A DNA stretch of 64,000 nt, taken from the NCBI RefSeq assembly GCF_028737215.1, contig NZ_JAQZAM010000014.1, forward strand, positions 62,001 through 126,000, written 5' to 3'. Made by a program: the position numbers and the translations under genes. The notes beneath the pieces are model-generated. The model was given only the letters and a program-made list of their open reading frames with translations. It was not told the DNA's origin and did no database searches. Positions 1 to 8,367 of the stretch are shown piece by piece; the first letter of the stretch is position 1; each line of letters begins with the position of its first letter. Source of the DNA: Actinomycetospora chibensis. Lineage in GTDB: Bacteria > Actinomycetota > Actinomycetes > Mycobacteriales > Pseudonocardiaceae.

Positions 1-1
1 G

Positions 2-766
2 CTGCTCCACGGCTTCCCCCAGACCGCGGCGAGCTGGGAGCCCGTGGCCCGCCGCCTCGCCGACGCCGGTTACCGCGTCCTCGCCCCCGACCAGCGCGGG
101 TACTCGCCGGGCGCCCGGCCCGCGGGGCGCCGCGCCTACCGCGTCGAGGAGCTGGCCGCCGACGCCGTCGCCCTCGTCGACGCGGCGGGCGGCGGACCGG
201 TGCACGTCGTCGGGCACGACTGGGGAGCGATCGTGGCCTGGGCGCTCGCCGCGCTGCACCCCGAGCGGGTGCGCACCGTGACCGGGGTGTCCGTCCCGCA
301 CCCCGCCGCGTTCCTGCGGGCGATGCGGTCGAGCAGGCAGGTCGCGCTGTCCTGGTACACGTACGTCTTCCAGCTCCCCGGGCTGCCGGAGCGGTTCCTG
401 AGCCGCCCCGGCGCCCTGCCCCGGGTGTTGCGACGGACCGGTCAGACGGCGGAGCGGGCCCGGCGGGACGAGGCCGCACTCGCGTCCCGGGGCGGTCTGC
501 GCGCGGCCGTGGCCGGGGGCGTCAACTGGTACCGCGCGACGCCGCTCTGGGAGCACCCCGGCCTGCCGATCCCCGTCGAGGCCCCGGCGCTGATGGTGTG
601 GAGCGACGGCGACACCGCGGTCTCACGGGCGGCCGTCGAGGGCAACGCCGCGTGGATGCGCGGGCCTTACCGCCTCGAGGTGTTCTCCGGCGTCAGCCAC
701 TGGATTCCGGACGAGGCGCCGGACCGGCTCGCGGATCTCGTGCTGGAGCACGTCGCCGAGCGGTGA
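2..766 (+). CDS. alpha/beta hydrolase, epoxide hydrolase-like (5' end outside window)
   Basis: The reading frame is open from base 2, so the start lies upstream of the window. An HGFP oxyanion-type motif sits at the very beginning. The nucleophile elbow reads GHDWG, the Asp-nucleophile form of epoxide hydrolases and haloalkane dehalogenases rather than the Ser form of esterases. A late Asp (WSDGD) and a C-terminal His (GVSHW) complete the expected triad. A soluble cytoplasmic enzyme is likely; the substrate cannot be told. A GTG at 44 could be read as a start, but this would remove the conserved HGFP, so I treat the gene as partial. A strong hairpin follows the stop codon. Confidence 0.85.
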   Translation: MLHGFPQTAASWEPVARRLADAGYRVLAPDQRGYSPGARPAGRRAYRVEELAADAVALVDAAGGGPVHVVGHDWGAIVAWALAALHPERVRTVTGVSVPHPAAFLRAMRSSRQVALSWYTYVFQLPGLPERFLSRPGALPRVLRRTGQTAERARRDEAALASRGGLRAAVAGGVNWYRATPLWEHPGLPIPVEAPALMVWSDGDTAVSRAAVEGNAAWMRGPYRLEVFSGVSHWIPDEAPDRLADLVLEHVAER

Positions 767-773
767 GGTAGGG

Positions 774-809
774 GGTTCCGGGAGCGCGGGGGGATGCGCT
801 CCCGGAACC
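774..809 (+). terminator. hairpin terminator after the epoxide-hydrolase-like gene
   Basis: Perfect 14-bp inverted repeat (774-787 with 796-809, arm GGTTCCGGGAGCGC) with an 8-nt loop, 8 bp after the stop codon. There is no U tract, as is usual in high-GC actinobacteria. Confidence 0.7.
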
Positions 810-903
810 ATGGTCGGCCGAGGGGGGCGCGGCCGACCACCCCATGTTACGACCGGATTGCCGTTCTCAAGGGTGCGTTATGCCACCCCCGGTGAACGGT
901 CCT

Positions 904-1272
904 TCAGCCGACGAGGTCGAGCCGGCGGTCCCCGCGGTGTCCGAGGGCGATGTCCGGGGGAGGTGTGTGGTCATCGCCAGGGAGGAAAGGGCGATCGGAT
1001 CTCCCGTGTCGCAGCAGGGAGTTCCGGTGCGCCACGATCGCGGTTGCCAGCGCCTGGGCGTGGGACTCGGCGTCCGGGGCGTCCTCACCCGAGACCCGCT
1101 CCACCGCGCGGCCCAGCACCTCCGCCAGGCGGGCGAGCTCGTCGAGCACGTCCGCGGACCAGGTGAAGTGGTCCGTACCGTCCGGTCGCAGCGTCCGCCC
1201 GTGGTCGTCGAGGTGCCGGAGCGCCTCGGTGGCTTGCCGGGCGAGCGCGACGCCTGTGTTCTCAACCGTCAC
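904..1272 (-). CDS. small hypothetical protein, 122 aa
   Basis: The frame has the strong third-position GC bias of a real actinobacterial gene and opens with GTG at 1272. The protein is hydrophilic and mainly helical, acidic in the middle and with a charged Pro/Asp-rich tail. There is no signal peptide, membrane segment or recognisable motif. It is divergent from the CGNR gene at 1419, with about 146 bp between them that could hold both promoters. No good Shine-Dalgarno is visible, so the start is uncertain. I do not recognise a family. Confidence 0.5.
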   Translation of the reverse strand: MTVENTGVALARQATEALRHLDDHGRTLRPDGTDHFTWSADVLDELARLAEVLGRAVERVSGEDAPDAESHAQALATAIVAHRNSLLRHGRSDRPFLPGDDHTPPPDIALGHRGDRRLDLVG

Positions 1273-1404
1273 GACGCTGCTGTACCCGGCGCCCGGCGGG
1301 ACGACGCGCCCCGAGGCGCACGAGGCGTCGCAGTACCCCGGGCGGTCGATCGGCGGTCGCCCAACCCTCAGGGGTATAACCTCGCTTCACCGATTACGTG
1401 ACGC

Positions 1405-1412
1405 GGAGGAGG
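1405..1412 (+). promoter_or_regulatory. ribosome binding site deciding the CGNR gene start
   Basis: GGAGGAGG lies 6 nt before GTG 1419. An in-frame GTG at 1398 lies upstream of this site and is therefore unlikely to be the start. Confidence 0.65.
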
Positions 1413-1418
1413 TGCAGG

Positions 1419-2012
1419 GTGCGGGTCGATCTCGACGACTACGTGAGCGGCGCGACCCTGGCGACGGAGCTGGTCAACACCGCGCCCGGGGTCTGGCACG
1501 GCGAGGACCAGCTCGACGGCGTCCCCGCGTTGACCCGGTTCCTCGTCGAGCACGGCGTCGCGACGGACCACGAGCCGACGGTCGACGACCTCGAGGCGGT
1601 GCGGGCGCTGCGCGCGCCCGTGCGCGAGGCGATCGAGGCGGGCGAGCGACCGGACGGCCAGGCCGACGTGGCGGCGCTCGCCGGGGCGCTGGTCGCCCGG
1701 GCGGGCGGACCGCCGTCGCTCACGCGCGACGACGGCGGGCGGTGGCGGTGGTCGGTCGCGCCACGACCGGACGCCACGCTGGCCGAGCGGCTCGCACTCC
1801 TGGCCGGGGTCGGCCTGCTGGGCGTGGTGCGGGTGCTCGACGCCGATCGCTTCCGCGACTGCGCGTCGCCGACCTGCTCGGGGGTCTTCGTCGACACCAG
1901 CCGTGCCGGTCGACGGCGATACTGCATGCCGGAGCTCTGCGGGAACCGCGCCCATGTGGCCGCGCATCGCGAGCGGCGCCGGGCGGGGATGAGGGAGAGG
2001 AAAGAGAGGTAG
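1419..2012 (+). CDS. CGNR zinc finger domain protein (ABATE-type)
   Basis: A 197-residue protein with an N-terminal ABATE-like helical domain that begins near YVSGATLATELVNT. The C-terminal zinc finger has paired cysteines (RDCASPTC, then RYCMPELCGNR), with the CGNR signature followed by a basic helix (AAHRERRR). The family is thought to act as stress-linked transcriptional regulators; the target is unknown. The start is chosen by the GGAGGAGG site. A TATAAC hexamer around 1375-1380 is a candidate -10 box. The gene ends in a long perfect hairpin. Confidence 0.85.
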   Translation: MRVDLDDYVSGATLATELVNTAPGVWHGEDQLDGVPALTRFLVEHGVATDHEPTVDDLEAVRALRAPVREAIEAGERPDGQADVAALAGALVARAGGPPSLTRDDGGRWRWSVAPRPDATLAERLALLAGVGLLGVVRVLDADRFRDCASPTCSGVFVDTSRAGRRRYCMPELCGNRAHVAAHRERRRAGMRERKER

Positions 2013-2014
2013 AG

Positions 2015-2065
2015 GGCCGGTCTCGCTCCTGATCGGCTCCCCAGCGGACAGGAGCGAGACCGGCC
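2015..2065 (+). terminator. 17-bp perfect hairpin terminator
   Basis: Arms 2015-2031 and 2049-2065 (GGCCGGTCTCGCTCCTG and its complement) enclose a 17-nt loop and start 2 bp after the CGNR stop codon. Nothing else convincing is seen between this hairpin and the displaced gene end at 2246. Confidence 0.8.
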
Positions 2066-2245
2066 TTCCGGAACGGTCACGCGGCGAATCCCCCGAAGAA
2101 GTCGCCGTGACCCGTTGCACACGGGGTGTCCTGCCCTCCTCGCGCGGAAACCGGCTGGGCACCGATAAATCGGTTCAGCGGACGCGATCAGAGACACGTG
2201 TTTCGCTGCACAGCCGGAGTGGGACGCGGCACGGACAGGACCTGC

Positions 2246-2305
2246 TCAGCCGATGTGACGCCCCTCGGCGTTCTCCCAGTAGGGCTTGCGGAGATCCTTC
2301 TTGAG
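2246..2305 (-). pseudogene. displaced native 3' end of the acyl-CoA synthetase gene
   Basis: Read on the minus strand this stretch encodes LKKDLRKPYWENAEGRHIG and a TGA stop. The intact acyl-CoA synthetase ending at 18113 finishes with the same peptide except ...GRQIG and a TAG stop. Similarity stops abruptly beyond 2305. This is what remains of the original gene end after an element integrated into it and supplied a replacement. It has no start and is not expected to be translated. It marks the chromosomal side of the left junction. Confidence 0.85.
2259..2293. repeat. left attachment site (attL core)
   Basis: 35 bp identical to 18126-18160. To the left the sequence continues as native gene end (2246-2258). 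To the right it differs from the chromosomal copy at 2294, matches for 11 more bases, then diverges completely. Crossover must lie in this identical core. Confidence 0.82.
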
Positions 2306-2452
2306 TACCTGACGCCGCGAGTCAGAGGAGCCACCTCACCTGCGGAGACGTACGTCTCCGGCGATCATCGGCGTCGAGGTGTTCCGTGGTGGTTCCGCGG
2401 CCCGCACGGATCAGCGGCGGCCAACGCCGGTTACCGGCTGCGGCTTCAACCC

Positions 2453-2968
2453 TCAAGCCTTCGCTTCCCGCTGCGCCTGCCGTCGGGCCAGGACCATCTT
2501 GACGATATAGCCGGGTGTCGGCGGAAGCCAACCGAGCTCACGGCCCATCGTCATGTCGTCCCGGTTTGCCCAGTGCTCCGCGATCTTCCCGCCCTCCATG
2601 CGGAACCAATGCGTCTGCGTGGCCGAGAACGATCGACCCCGCGACGGGAAGACCGCACTGACCGCACCGTCCGGCCCGTAGGCCGTCAGGGTCCCGGTCT
2701 GGTGCCCGGTCATGGTCGTGTGGAGGACGACCAGGGCGCCGTCCTGCACCGCCTCGTGGACCTCCCACCGCATGTCGGAGAAGGCACCCCTCAGCCGCTC
2801 GGCGGACCGATGCAGGCCCTCAGGGCCGCGGAGAGGCGGGTACTCGTCTGCTTCACGGTCGAGTGCATCCGCGGTGTAGACCTCGGCGAAGTCCTCGAGC
2901 GTGCCGGTGCTCATGATCTCCATGGACCGGATGCACGTGGCCTTGTCGTCGGTCGGGCCTGCGCTCAT
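2453..2968 (-). CDS. SnoaL-like ester cyclase family protein
   Basis: A 171-residue protein starting at ATG 2968, preceded by GAGGTGAG at good spacing; the frame is open further upstream but without support. It shows the SnoaL/NTF2-like pattern: an N-terminal helix pair (SMEIMSTGTLEDFAEVY), a Pro-Gly turn (RGPEGLHRSAERLR), and strands carrying TTMTGHQTG and the signature FRMEGGKIAEHWANRDD. Family members are small barrel proteins that include polyketide cyclases and many uncharacterised enzymes. It lies just inside the left end of the element, so it is probably element cargo. Confidence 0.8.
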   Translation of the reverse strand: MSAGPTDDKATCIRSMEIMSTGTLEDFAEVYTADALDREADEYPPLRGPEGLHRSAERLRGAFSDMRWEVHEAVQDGALVVLHTTMTGHQTGTLTAYGPDGAVSAVFPSRGRSFSATQTHWFRMEGGKIAEHWANRDDMTMGRELGWLPPTPGYIVKMVLARRQAQREAKA

Positions 2969-3558
2969 GCCTCTCACCTCGGGCTCCCGCTTCGATACGA
3001 GAAGGCCAGAATGCCGCAGTCTCAATCGACGGAGAAGTGTCCCGAAGAATCCGGAACGCACGACTTCTGCTGGTGGTCAGAGGAGCACCGGCCGTTACCT
3101 CCCGTCGCAGGATTCGTCCTCGGGGTCTCTCCCTCGGCGGCGCGGGCTCTGCCCTGCCGGGCCGCTCGTGCGGGTGCAAGCGCCCCTGTCGTCGATGGCC
3201 GGCGCGTGACTGCCCTGGTGGCGCTTGCGGCTGTGCGAACGGTCTGGCAGCCCTCGGGCGCGTCGTCGTGGGTGAGGCCCCGTCCCGACCACCACCCCTG
3301 CCTTGCCGCTGGCTCGGTTGCTGGTGGGGGCTCTCCTGAGGTCGGTGTCCTGGTCCAGGGCGGAGCGCCTGGCCGCCGGAGGCCTGCCCCGCTGCCGGCT
3401 CCCACCGTGGTCCAGGTCGCTGCTGCCGCTGCCGTGGTGGCTGGCCCGGGGGCCGGCCGCGCGGCACGGGACGAAGTCAGGAGTGAGAGCGTGGCCGGCC
3501 CGGAAGGGCCGGCCACTGCCGGCGCGCCAGCGCCGGCCTTGACCGCTGGTGGTGCCCG
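2969..3558. other. gene-poor stretch upstream of rep, possible replication origin region
   Basis: About 590 bp with no convincing gene. It is very GC-rich and full of short C/G-rich repeats. A frame at 3303-3542 (TTG start, 79 aa) has high third-position GC and hydrophobic Leu/Trp-rich stretches, so a small Spd-like membrane protein is possible. It matches nothing I know and lacks a clear ribosome site. AICE origins usually lie beside rep, so this is the natural place to look for one. Confidence 0.3.
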
Positions 3559-5019
3559 GTGAGCGGGGCGGGTCTCGGTAAAGGGGCAACAGCTCTTCGA
3601 CGCGGGCGCCGCCGCCGCGAGGACCACACCCCCGACCGCCGCGGTCCTGGGCGTGTTGGTGGTGCGGGCAAAGGCCCCGAGTCCGCCGAGCGGGAGCGCC
3701 AGGAGCGCTCTCGGAGTCGTCGCCGCGACCGCTGGGCCCGTCGTCGTCAGCTTCGCCCGATCTCGGGGTTGAAGCGGGTGCAGCAGTGCGGCCACAAGAT
3801 CGGCGGCCCTGATGTGTGCCCGACGCTGGGGGTGATCACGAACAGGGACGGCACCCGCTCGGCCGCGTATGGCGGGCTCAAGCACTGCGGCTCGGTGTGG
3901 ACCTGCCCGGTGTGCGCGGTCAAGATCGCCACCTGCCGCGCCGACGACCTCGCCACGGTGATGCGCGCGGTCCACGAGCGGGGCGGAAGCGCCTTCATGC
4001 TCACCCTCACGATGCGCCATGGCCGCGGCGACCGCCTCGGACTCTCGACCACTGAGCGCCGTAGGCGGGACCTGCTCGAGGAGCGCCGCGCAGATCGGGA
4101 GGTGGCCGAGGCCAACGGGTGGGACGTCGACGAGCGCGCCGCCGAGGCGGAGGAAATCGAACTCGCCGGGATCAAGGCTCGCGAGGGCTCCTGGGACGTC
4201 CTGGGCTACGCCTGGGCCGCGGTCACCTCCGGGTCGACCTGGGTCAAGGACTCCGCCCTGTTCGGCGGCTTGCTCGGTTGGGCGCGGGTCGTGGAGGTCA
4301 CCGACGGCGCCAACGGTTGGCACGTTCACGTTCACGCCCTGCTGTGCTTCGCAGACGACGTCTCCGCCGAGCTAGTCGCCGCCGGCATCGGCGCGCGCAT
4401 CTTCGGACGCTGGCTCCGCGCCCTGGAGCGCAAGGGCTTCGACGCCTCCGACGAACACGGATGGGACCTGCGCAAGGCCCAACTCGGCGAGGGCGACCTG
4501 GCCGACTACTTCACCAAGATGGCCCACGAGGTCACCGGCGCCAGCCAGAAGGACGGCCGCGCTCGTGGCGGCCGCACGCCGATGCAGCTCCTGGCGGACG
4601 CCGTCGACACCTACCGCGCCGACGACCTCGCCCGCTGGTGGGAATGGGAGGAAGCCTCCGACGGCCGACGCCAGCTCACCTGGTCTCGTGGTCAACGGGA
4701 CCTCCGCGCCCTAGCCCGCCTCGATCGCGAAGCTACCGACGCGGAGATCGCCGAAGAGGACCAGGAAGCGGATGCACGGCTCGGTCTGATTGCCGATACG
4801 TGGAACTGGCTCAGTGCTGGGCGTCGAGAGGTCGACCTACTCGAAGTCGCCGAGACACGTGGCGTAGCTGGCGCCCGTCAATGGCTTGAGGAACGCGACC
4901 TTCGATACACCGAGCTATGTCAGTCCCGGGACCAGGCCGGACCGACTAATCGTAGGGCCTGTCTGTCGACTTCAAGCGGGCCTCCTTCGTCATGGGCTCT
5001 CAACGGGGCGGGCCGCTAG
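3559..5019 (+). CDS. rolling-circle replication initiator (RepSA-like HUH protein)
   Basis: A 486-residue protein with the three motifs of HUH replication initiators: motif I FMLTLTM, motif II HVHVH at residues 255-259 for metal binding, and motif III with the catalytic Tyr317 in YFTK. Before them is a Cys-rich segment (CGHK, HCGS, CPVC) that probably binds zinc, as in RepSA proteins. It should nick the origin and start replication of the excised element, which AICEs use before transfer. The N-terminus is Arg-rich and the exact GTG start is uncertain. The last 30 bp overlap the convergent capA-like gene, and the final residues look like unselected read-on, perhaps created when the cargo arrived. 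Confidence 0.88.
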   Translation: MSGAGLGKGATALRRGRRRREDHTPDRRGPGRVGGAGKGPESAERERQERSRSRRRDRWARRRQLRPISGLKRVQQCGHKIGGPDVCPTLGVITNRDGTRSAAYGGLKHCGSVWTCPVCAVKIATCRADDLATVMRAVHERGGSAFMLTLTMRHGRGDRLGLSTTERRRRDLLEERRADREVAEANGWDVDERAAEAEEIELAGIKAREGSWDVLGYAWAAVTSGSTWVKDSALFGGLLGWARVVEVTDGANGWHVHVHALLCFADDVSAELVAAGIGARIFGRWLRALERKGFDASDEHGWDLRKAQLGEGDLADYFTKMAHEVTGASQKDGRARGGRTPMQLLADAVDTYRADDLARWWEWEEASDGRRQLTWSRGQRDLRALARLDREATDAEIAEEDQEADARLGLIADTWNWLSAGRREVDLLEVAETRGVAGARQWLEERDLRYTELCQSRDQAGPTNRRACLSTSSGPPSSWALNGAGR

Positions 5020-7212
5020 CGGAGGGAGAAAGGGCTCGGCTGCGGTGCCCGAGCGCTCCAACTCGACCTGCCCGCCGGCAACGGTACGAACGTGGGTGGC
5101 CTTCGCAAGCGCTGACGAGCCGGGCGGCGACCATTCGACGAGCCGCAGTGCATCGAGCCCAGCGGACACATCTCGCGGCGGTGACGGCTCGCCTGGGCTC
5201 GCGGTAGGGGGAGACAAGCGCAGGAAAACGCCCACCGCGACTGCATCTGGCGGCGTAATGGCATCAATCCTAATGGAATGCCAATCCATACCTTCGCGGC
5301 CCCCCTCGATCACCCGTACGGTCTGTGAACTAGACGGCCCCCGAGTATCGGAGAACCAGGAGAGCTGCACTTCCAGTCGAGCGCCGGGCGCAAGTCGCAC
5401 CATCCCTTCCATCGATACCTGCGCTTGCGCCACAGGGCGAGGCCCCGGCCGAACCGCTCCCGTGCCGGCATCGTCCTCGTCCCTGTTCTGACGAAGTAAC
5501 TGCTCCGACCCAGGGTTGGCCAGAAGGGCCCGGTGGATTGTCGTACCCACGACCGGTTCCGCGTCATTGCCGTCACGACGCAGCTGGTAGACGAGGCCGC
5601 GTCCCGGCGCCGGGTCATGAACGACTGCATTGTCCGGACCATGGGTCCAAAGCGCGCCCGGGCCCGATCCAAGCACACTATTCTCAAAATCCCCAGTCCA
5701 CAGCAGATCGGTTCCTGGCTCGACCGTTCGCGGATTCGCGCCGCGCAGCGCCCAACCGTCACCGACCTCCGCAATGGTCCCGGCCGGAGAAGCCGGAACC
5801 ATCACTGAGCGTCGGGCCGGTACTCGTTCACGCCCGGCAACCTGAAGCTCGAGAGCGCCGTCCTCCAAGAGGAAGGGGCCGCGACTCAACCCTGCCGCAG
5901 TTCTGTTCACGTAGTTGGCGAGGTCCGAACGCAGCCCGTGCGCAACGTAGCGTTCCACCATGATCGGCTCAAGAAAAGCACGGACGATCTGGCCACGGCG
6001 CACGTGAACGTTCAGAACGTAACTCTGGAACGTGGGCCAGACGGTCTGATCGAAGACCAGGTTGCCGAGCGACCAGGCTGTCAGGGCACCCCCGTCCCAG
6101 TCGAGCCCGCCGACGACGTGCGGGTGAGCGTTCACGACCAGCGTCGCGCCCGCCGCTCGCGCAATCGTCGTGAGTGACCGCACCTGGTCCGCCGGTTCCC
6201 GGCCGTACTCGAACCCTCCGTGCACCGAAAAGACAACCACTGCGCCCGAAGCCTTGGCAGCCGCAATCGAGTCGCGCACTCGATTCGGCTCGCATGGCGC
6301 CGCTCCGCCCTTGGCCGGACCCGCCACATAGGAGATGGAGTGCTCGGCTCCGGTAATCGTCGTGCAGCCCAGGAACGCGATCCGCGCGCCCTTCACCGGG
6401 ATCACTGCTGGCGTGTAGGCCGCGTCGACCGTGTTGCCCAGCCCGAACTGGCCAAGCCCAGGCCCGAACCCGGCAGCCGCGAAGCTCTCTACCGTCGACC
6501 GCACTCCATCCTCGAGGAAGTCGTACTGGTGGTTGTTCGCTAAACCGACCACATCCACGCCGGCGCCAGCCAGCGCAGGCGGCAGCGCTGGACCACTCGC
6601 GAAGACGAATTCTTTGGTCGGGTGCACACGGGCCGGCCGTGGCCCTCGGGGATCGATATACGGCTCGTCAGTGACCGGACTCTCGACGTTCACCGATGTC
6701 ACGTCGGCGTCGCGCAGTAAGGGTGCAACCGAGCTCAAGAGACCGGTGTGCTCGTTGAGGTCCGAGGGGTTGCTGATCACCGAGTCATTCAGCCTGCCGT
6801 CCTCATTGTTATCGAAGAATCGACGTCCCATCATAACGTCCCCACCGAATTGCAGCGCCACCGTCTCGCCGTCATCAGGGGTCAGCCGCACTAACAGAGG
6901 GTCACCCGCAGTGCCGGCACGCGTCCTGCTGAGGAAACCCGCCCTGGACACGGAAACCCAGCTCCCACCCGGTTCCCCCACCACAGAGAAGTAACCGCGA
7001 AGGTCGCTTCGCGTGTTGCTTTGGCCAGCCGTGACGGACGCGTCGGGGACAGGCGCGCCATTGAGGTCGACGACCTGGCCGACGATCGGACCCGACAGCA
7101 GGCGTGAGTCCGGAGCGACCGGGCTAGTACAGGAAGACACAGCGACCGCGATTACCACCGCGAACAACAGCGCCAAATGTGCCGACCGCCGTCGAGAATT
7201 CTCCCCGGCCAA
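4990..7212 (-). CDS. capA: CapA/PgsA-family poly-gamma-glutamate lipoprotein, enlarged
   Basis: The last gene of the polymer operon. A TTG at 7212, preceded by GGGAGG, gives a compact lipoprotein signal peptide ending in AVSSC; upstream GTGs at 7266 and 7311 would leave an unusually long N-region. After the anchor comes a carboxypeptidase-regulatory-like beta domain (GQVVDLNGAPVPDAS). The CapA metallophosphatase-like fold follows, with GGDVMMGR, NVESP, GLANNHQYD, HGGFEYG, NAHPHV and SLGN in order. About 250 further residues form a beta-rich, carbohydrate-binding-like C-terminal region. Bacillus PgsA is about half this length. Its role is probably to support synthesis or anchoring of the polymer outside the membrane. 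It converges on rep with a 30-bp overlap. Confidence 0.85.
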   Translation of the reverse strand: MAGENSRRRSAHLALLFAVVIAVAVSSCTSPVAPDSRLLSGPIVGQVVDLNGAPVPDASVTAGQSNTRSDLRGYFSVVGEPGGSWVSVSRAGFLSRTRAGTAGDPLLVRLTPDDGETVALQFGGDVMMGRRFFDNNEDGRLNDSVISNPSDLNEHTGLLSSVAPLLRDADVTSVNVESPVTDEPYIDPRGPRPARVHPTKEFVFASGPALPPALAGAGVDVVGLANNHQYDFLEDGVRSTVESFAAAGFGPGLGQFGLGNTVDAAYTPAVIPVKGARIAFLGCTTITGAEHSISYVAGPAKGGAAPCEPNRVRDSIAAAKASGAVVVFSVHGGFEYGREPADQVRSLTTIARAAGATLVVNAHPHVVGGLDWDGGALTAWSLGNLVFDQTVWPTFQSYVLNVHVRRGQIVRAFLEPIMVERYVAHGLRSDLANYVNRTAAGLSRGPFLLEDGALELQVAGRERVPARRSVMVPASPAGTIAEVGDGWALRGANPRTVEPGTDLLWTGDFENSVLGSGPGALWTHGPDNAVVHDPAPGRGLVYQLRRDGNDAEPVVGTTIHRALLANPGSEQLLRQNRDEDDAGTGAVRPGPRPVAQAQVSMEGMVRLAPGARLEVQLSWFSDTRGPSSSQTVRVIEGGREGMDWHSIRIDAITPPDAVAVGVFLRLSPPTASPGEPSPPRDVSAGLDALRLVEWSPPGSSALAKATHVRTVAGGQVELERSGTAAEPFLPPLAARPVESP

Positions 7213-7310
7213 TTTGCCACGCCTCCCGTTCGAGTGGTGATGCTCTCGCCGCTCGTCGCCGACCACTGGCTCACCGCTCGCCGATCGACACCGCACGACA
7301 CCTGGAATCA

Positions 7311-8342
7311 CTAGATGCGGCGCACGGCCCGCAAGCGTTCGGCGAAGAAACCGTCGCCTTGAAGCACAGAGGCGCCACCAAAATCGCCCATAGTGGGCCC
7401 GTTGGCGCCACCGCGGCTGGAGATGAACCGGTGGCGGTCGTCGCTGTCGCGACCCAGGTAGATCGCAGAGTGGTCAATATCTGGGTCGTCGTCGGTGGTG
7501 AAGAACAAGAGGTCACCTGCCCTGAGCGCGCTAAAGTCAGTGGGTCGGGCACCGCGGTCGGAGATGATGACAGTTCCGGGGCCAGAGCGGGCCATCGTGT
7601 CGGCCCGGCGCGGCAAGCCGATGCCTTCGTCACGGCTGGACAATGGGTAGCCCGACCGATACCCGTAGACCATTCGGAGGTAGCCCGAGCAGTCTAGGGC
7701 GCCCGCCTGTTCCGCATTGGGGTGTTTCTCGACGCCGTCTGGGAAGCGCCAGGAGTGCCCGAGATAGTCGTAGAAATCGGCGCCGATGTCCCGCTTCCCG
7801 TTGTCCAGCTCCGGCCCGAAATTGGCATTACCGGCGAAGCGCACGCCATCCTGGGCCCACTGATCTGACGCCTCCTCGGTGTACTCAGTGGCGATCGCGA
7901 GTACATCTGGGCTGGAGTCAGCCAACGCAGTCGAGAGCCATTGCCTTACCCACGGCTCCTGCTCACGCCCCGCATGCCAAGGCTCCGGCGCTACTCGGAC
8001 CCAGATGCTTGTCTCAACAGTAGCGCTGGTAGAGCGAGGCTCGGAGATCGTCCTTAACGGCCCGGCCATCGTGACAGTGCGTGCCCCGTCGGTGAAGGTT
8101 GCCACCGCGATGCCCTGTCGGTCGATGACCTCGGTGCGGTCAGGGTTGTGCAGCCGCGAGAATTGGAAGCCAGCAGGATCGCTCGACGGCAGAACAACGG
8201 GCGTCTCCCAGCGGGTGAGGCCCGGGAGTAGTTTCATCGCTGGCCCAGCCGCGATCCCGATCAAAAGGCCAACCACACCGACGACGAGAATAAGTACGCC
8301 ACCACCCCTGGGCGGCCCGCCAACCACGCGCATACGTCGCAT
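7311..8342 (-). CDS. membrane-anchored NlpC/P60 hydrolase of the polyglutamate operon
   Basis: A 343-residue protein with an N-terminal membrane anchor (residues 15-33) and about 160 residues of unknown extracellular domain, then an NlpC/P60 catalytic domain. The catalytic Cys218 lies in ALDCSGYL, the His291 in DIDHSAIYLG after GDLLFF, and a third polar residue may be His304. The family cleaves gamma-D-glutamyl bonds. Bacillus PgdS, which trims poly-gamma-glutamate, belongs to it, so a role in releasing or trimming the polymer is a reasonable inference from position. Cell-wall remodelling is the alternative. It starts 25 bp after pgsC; GGAAGG precedes ATG 8342. Confidence 0.85.
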   Translation of the reverse strand: MRRMRVVGGPPRGGGVLILVVGVVGLLIGIAAGPAMKLLPGLTRWETPVVLPSSDPAGFQFSRLHNPDRTEVIDRQGIAVATFTDGARTVTMAGPLRTISEPRSTSATVETSIWVRVAPEPWHAGREQEPWVRQWLSTALADSSPDVLAIATEYTEEASDQWAQDGVRFAGNANFGPELDNGKRDIGADFYDYLGHSWRFPDGVEKHPNAEQAGALDCSGYLRMVYGYRSGYPLSSRDEGIGLPRRADTMARSGPGTVIISDRGARPTDFSALRAGDLLFFTTDDDPDIDHSAIYLGRDSDDRHRFISSRGGANGPTMGDFGGASVLQGDGFFAERLRAVRRI

Positions 8343-8367
8343 TGCGGATGATCCTTCCCAATTGGGG

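Noticed and set aside
2126..3562. Long plus-strand open frame running into the rep start with a GTGA overlap
   Set aside because: It crosses the attachment site and runs antisense through the SnoaL-like gene. Its third-position GC is poor near rep and its sequence is low-complexity.
4119..4889. Long Arg-rich plus-strand frame inside rep
   Set aside because: A typical out-of-frame shadow in high-GC DNA; the rep frame with HUH and Tyr motifs explains this stretch.
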